Shown piece by piece: positions 62,311 through 64,000 of a stretch of 64,000 nt of DNA (position 1 is its first letter; every line of letters starts with the position of its first letter). Position numbers and translations under genes: made by a program. Source of the stretch: Xenorhabdus sp014467285. GTDB lineage: Bacteria; Pseudomonadota; Gammaproteobacteria; Enterobacterales; Enterobacteriaceae. The stretch covers positions 1 to 64,000 of the forward strand of contig NZ_NKHR01000005.1 of the NCBI RefSeq assembly GCF_014467285.1. The letters run 5' to 3'. The notes under the pieces were generated by a model, which searched no databases, was not told where the DNA came from, and saw only the letters and a program-made list of their open reading frames with translations.

Positions 62311-63138
62311 TTACTTCTTCTCGCCTAATATTTCTTTAAGTTCTTGTGCAACCGGTGATGATTCTAGATAGCTTTTCGAATCCTTTCCCGATGCTTTCAT
62401 TTTTTGCATGGTAGAGTCCAGACATTTCTTACCAAATTTTTCACATTTCGCAAAATCATTGGTTTCCTCTCCAACTATTTTTGTCAAAAGTATAATTCCC
62501 TTTACTTCATCAGGTACGCTTTTATCGCCTTCAAGTGCCTTATTTACATATTGTTTTTGCTTATTAATGAAGTCTTTTTTAGCTACATCAACAGGCATAC
62601 AGCTACTCACTGTAGGGGAACCAATAATCACACCATCCCCCTTACAGAAGAAAGTGATTTTTTTATTTTTGTCTAGTTCAATAGCAATATCCCTATACTG
62701 CTTTTTGAATCTAACATGAACGGTATTAAACATGTCATTTGTTTTTAATGTAACAACAGGAATATCACCAATGCTTGAGTCAATAGATGACACAACACCA
62801 GTAATAACCATATCCTTATCCTTGTATGTCTTATCGCCTCTTGCTTCATTCGCAGCATAATTTTTCTGTAATTCTTTAGCTGTTACAAAAATAACATCAG
62901 GCTTAATCAAAGCATCCCCACCACTGAAAGCCACATCAGCATCATCCTCAATAGCAAAGTTGATAAATTCAGCCTCTTTTGCTGTCAAAGAAATTGTTTT
63001 CTTGCTATTAGAAGAGCTGGAAGGTGCAGAAGAAACAGAAATATCTTCCACTGATTTATTTTCATCCTTACCAACAATAAGTCCAATTACGAACAGGACA
63101 ACAAACACTATCCCAACCCATTTCAATACTTTTTTCAT
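62311..63138 (-). CDS. Membrane-anchored protein with tRNA_anti-like OB-fold, unknown function
   Basis: 275 residues. An N-terminal membrane helix (about 6-23) and a Ser-rich linker (about 35-46) are followed by an OB-fold-like part with NYAANEARGDKTYKDKDMVI and TGVVSSIDSSIGDIPVVTL, as in the tRNA_anti-like family, and a helical C-terminus with several Cys and Lys. It would sit at the inner membrane facing the periplasm. Lying among phage genes with its own terminator, it resembles a phage cargo (moron) gene; a role in superinfection exclusion is possible but unproven. Confidence 0.65.
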   Translation of the reverse strand: MKKVLKWVGIVFVVLFVIGLIVGKDENKSVEDISVSSAPSSSSNSKKTISLTAKEAEFINFAIEDDADVAFSGGDALIKPDVIFVTAKELQKNYAANEARGDKTYKDKDMVITGVVSSIDSSIGDIPVVTLKTNDMFNTVHVRFKKQYRDIAIELDKNKKITFFCKGDGVIIGSPTVSSCMPVDVAKKDFINKQKQYVNKALEGDKSVPDEVKGIILLTKIVGEETNDFAKCEKFGKKCLDSTMQKMKASGKDSKSYLESSPVAQELKEILGEKK

Positions 63139-63242
63139 TTAGATGCCTGTTTCCATTAAATTAACCAACTATTTTGATTGCACATTTAAGCACCTAACGT
63201 CAAGTTTTGTTAGTGTTTTTTCATCCAGTTATGGTGCGATTA

Positions 63243-63264
63243 TAAAGCCCCGTAAGGGGCTTAT
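63243..63264 (-). terminator. Terminator downstream of the small membrane-protein gene
   Basis: On the minus strand AAGCCCC-TTAC-GGGGCTT is followed by TATAAT. It lies 10 nt past the stop at 63272 and makes that gene a separate unit from the next one. Confidence 0.7.
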
Positions 63265-63271
63265 CTTGCAA

Positions 63272-63616
63272 TTAACCCGCTGTTGCAGTTTGTTTTTTGC
63301 TTGCTCTTTTCTTTAAAATCATTGAGGCGAGAACTGCCAATACAAAAAGAACGACATGGAAGCCAACATAGAACCAATAAAGCCCTACACCATCTTCGCC
63401 ATTACTGTGCATTGTAGCAGCGGTAGCCATAATACTTGGCGATAAAAAGGCTGTAGCAATGACGTTAATACCAAATGTCACACCGGATAATGTTGGACTC
63501 TTATAAAATGTGATAAGAGCAAGAACACTACAGAACATAGCGATGAATACACCACCAACAGGAATAAAAACAGACAGAGCAGAAAATATAAGAGCAATAA
63601 TAGCTAATGCTTTCAT
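63272..63616 (-). CDS. Small multi-pass membrane protein, unknown function
   Basis: 114 residues with about four hydrophobic helices (about 3-20, 22-40, 46-66, 80-103) and a basic tail MILKKRASKKQ. I do not recognise a family. It lies between a tail-protein gene and the OB-fold-like gene, with its own terminator, as expected of phage cargo genes. Confidence 0.65.
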   Translation of the reverse strand: MKALAIIALIFSALSVFIPVGGVFIAMFCSVLALITFYKSPTLSGVTFGINVIATAFLSPSIMATAATMHSNGEDGVGLYWFYVGFHVVLFVLAVLASMILKKRASKKQTATAG

Positions 63617-63843
63617 TCTTAAACATCCCTAATTAAGGCGCCAAGATGTTCAGAAGCCTACCACATGAAAGGCTGGGTTGATTTCCCGTGAGGGTATTAT
63701 ATTCACCACCATCTCGGCATTGTTAAATTTAAGTTTTACTTGCATTCGCTTTATTTAAGCGATTTATTTGTGGTCGCGGTTCTGACACCAATAAGAATAA
63801 TATTTCCTTATTTTATTCTTGTCAAAACACATGCAATTAATCA
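63617..63843. other. Intergenic region after the tail-protein gene
   Basis: These 227 bp show no supported gene. They should hold the promoter of the small membrane-protein gene and the end of the upstream phage transcript. Confidence 0.4.
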
Positions 63844-64000
63844 CTAACGGGATAAGGTACTTACTAACGCATAATTCGTGCGTTTAAGCTCCCTTCCGAT
63901 ACCATCAGCCGCATACTGACCTGCCCTCTCTGGTGAAGGCGCAGTGATATGTTGCTCAACTTTTATATCCCCTTGCCTAATTGTTGTCTGATTACTACTG
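63844..64000 (-). CDS. 3' end of a probable phage tail protein (runs off window)
   Basis: The minus strand encodes 52 residues ending EQHITAPSPERAGQYAADG then ELKRTNYALVSTLSR and a stop at 63844. The composition and the 'TIRQGDIKVE' part are like the C-termini of tail tape-measure proteins. The upstream part is outside the window, so the call is tentative. Confidence 0.5.
   Translation of the reverse strand, partial: SSNQTTIRQGDIKVEQHITAPSPERAGQYAADGIGRELKRTNYALVSTLSR

Overview
This window is chromosomal DNA of an enterobacterium in the Morganellaceae, most likely Xenorhabdus or a close relative. That placement is an inference from E. coli-like protein sequences, moderate AT content, type I-E CRISPR-style repeats and an IS1-family fragment; the genus cannot be proved from the window alone. 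About 60 kb is conserved core genome and the last 4.3 kb is a prophage remnant beside a tRNA-Ile gene.

Layout. (1) 1-7335, minus strand: the start of an IS1-like transposase, then ppdC-ygdB-ppdB-ppdA (minor pseudopilins), thyA, lgt, ptsP, rppH, the order found beside recC in E. coli. (2) 7456-27740: a TPP riboswitch and thiBPQ, an ArnT-like glycosyltransferase, polB, rapA, rluA, djlA, lptD-surA-pdxA-rsmA-apaG-apaH, folA. This matches the E. coli 1-1.5 minute region, with the glycosyltransferase where E. coli has araBAD. (3) 28025-58592: ftsP, plsC, parC, parE, yqiA, cpdA, nudF, tolC, ygiBC, ygiD, ribB with its FMN riboswitch, ubiK, an M15 peptidase, hldE, glnE, ygiF, ygiM, cca, folB, plsY, tsaD, rpsU-dnaG-rpoD. 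This follows the E. coli 65-69 minute order with yqiB, zupT, glgS and uppP absent from their usual places. (4) 58649-64000: a GNAT protein, tRNA-Ile(CAU), and a rearranged prophage: an integrase C-terminus, a tail-fibre piece, a gp25-like stub, a Gp138-type spike, a DinJ/YafQ-type toxin-antitoxin pair, a single-spacer I-E CRISPR-like unit, two membrane-linked genes of unknown role, and the 3' end of a probable tail protein.

The core genes cover thiamine uptake, folate/thymidylate synthesis (thyA, folA, folB), outer-membrane biogenesis (lptD, surA, lgt, tolC, hldE), replication and topology (dnaG, parCE, polB), transcription (rpoD, rapA), and tRNA/rRNA maturation (cca, tsaD, rsmA, rluA).

The most notable observations are: the CRISPR-like unit inside prophage DNA; a Cca whose HD-domain metal residues are all lost; a YgiF lacking the C-terminal half of its CHAD domain; and short tandem repeats (13-19 bp units) that several times sit directly upstream of a ribosome-binding site, and once lie inside the ppdB leader peptide.
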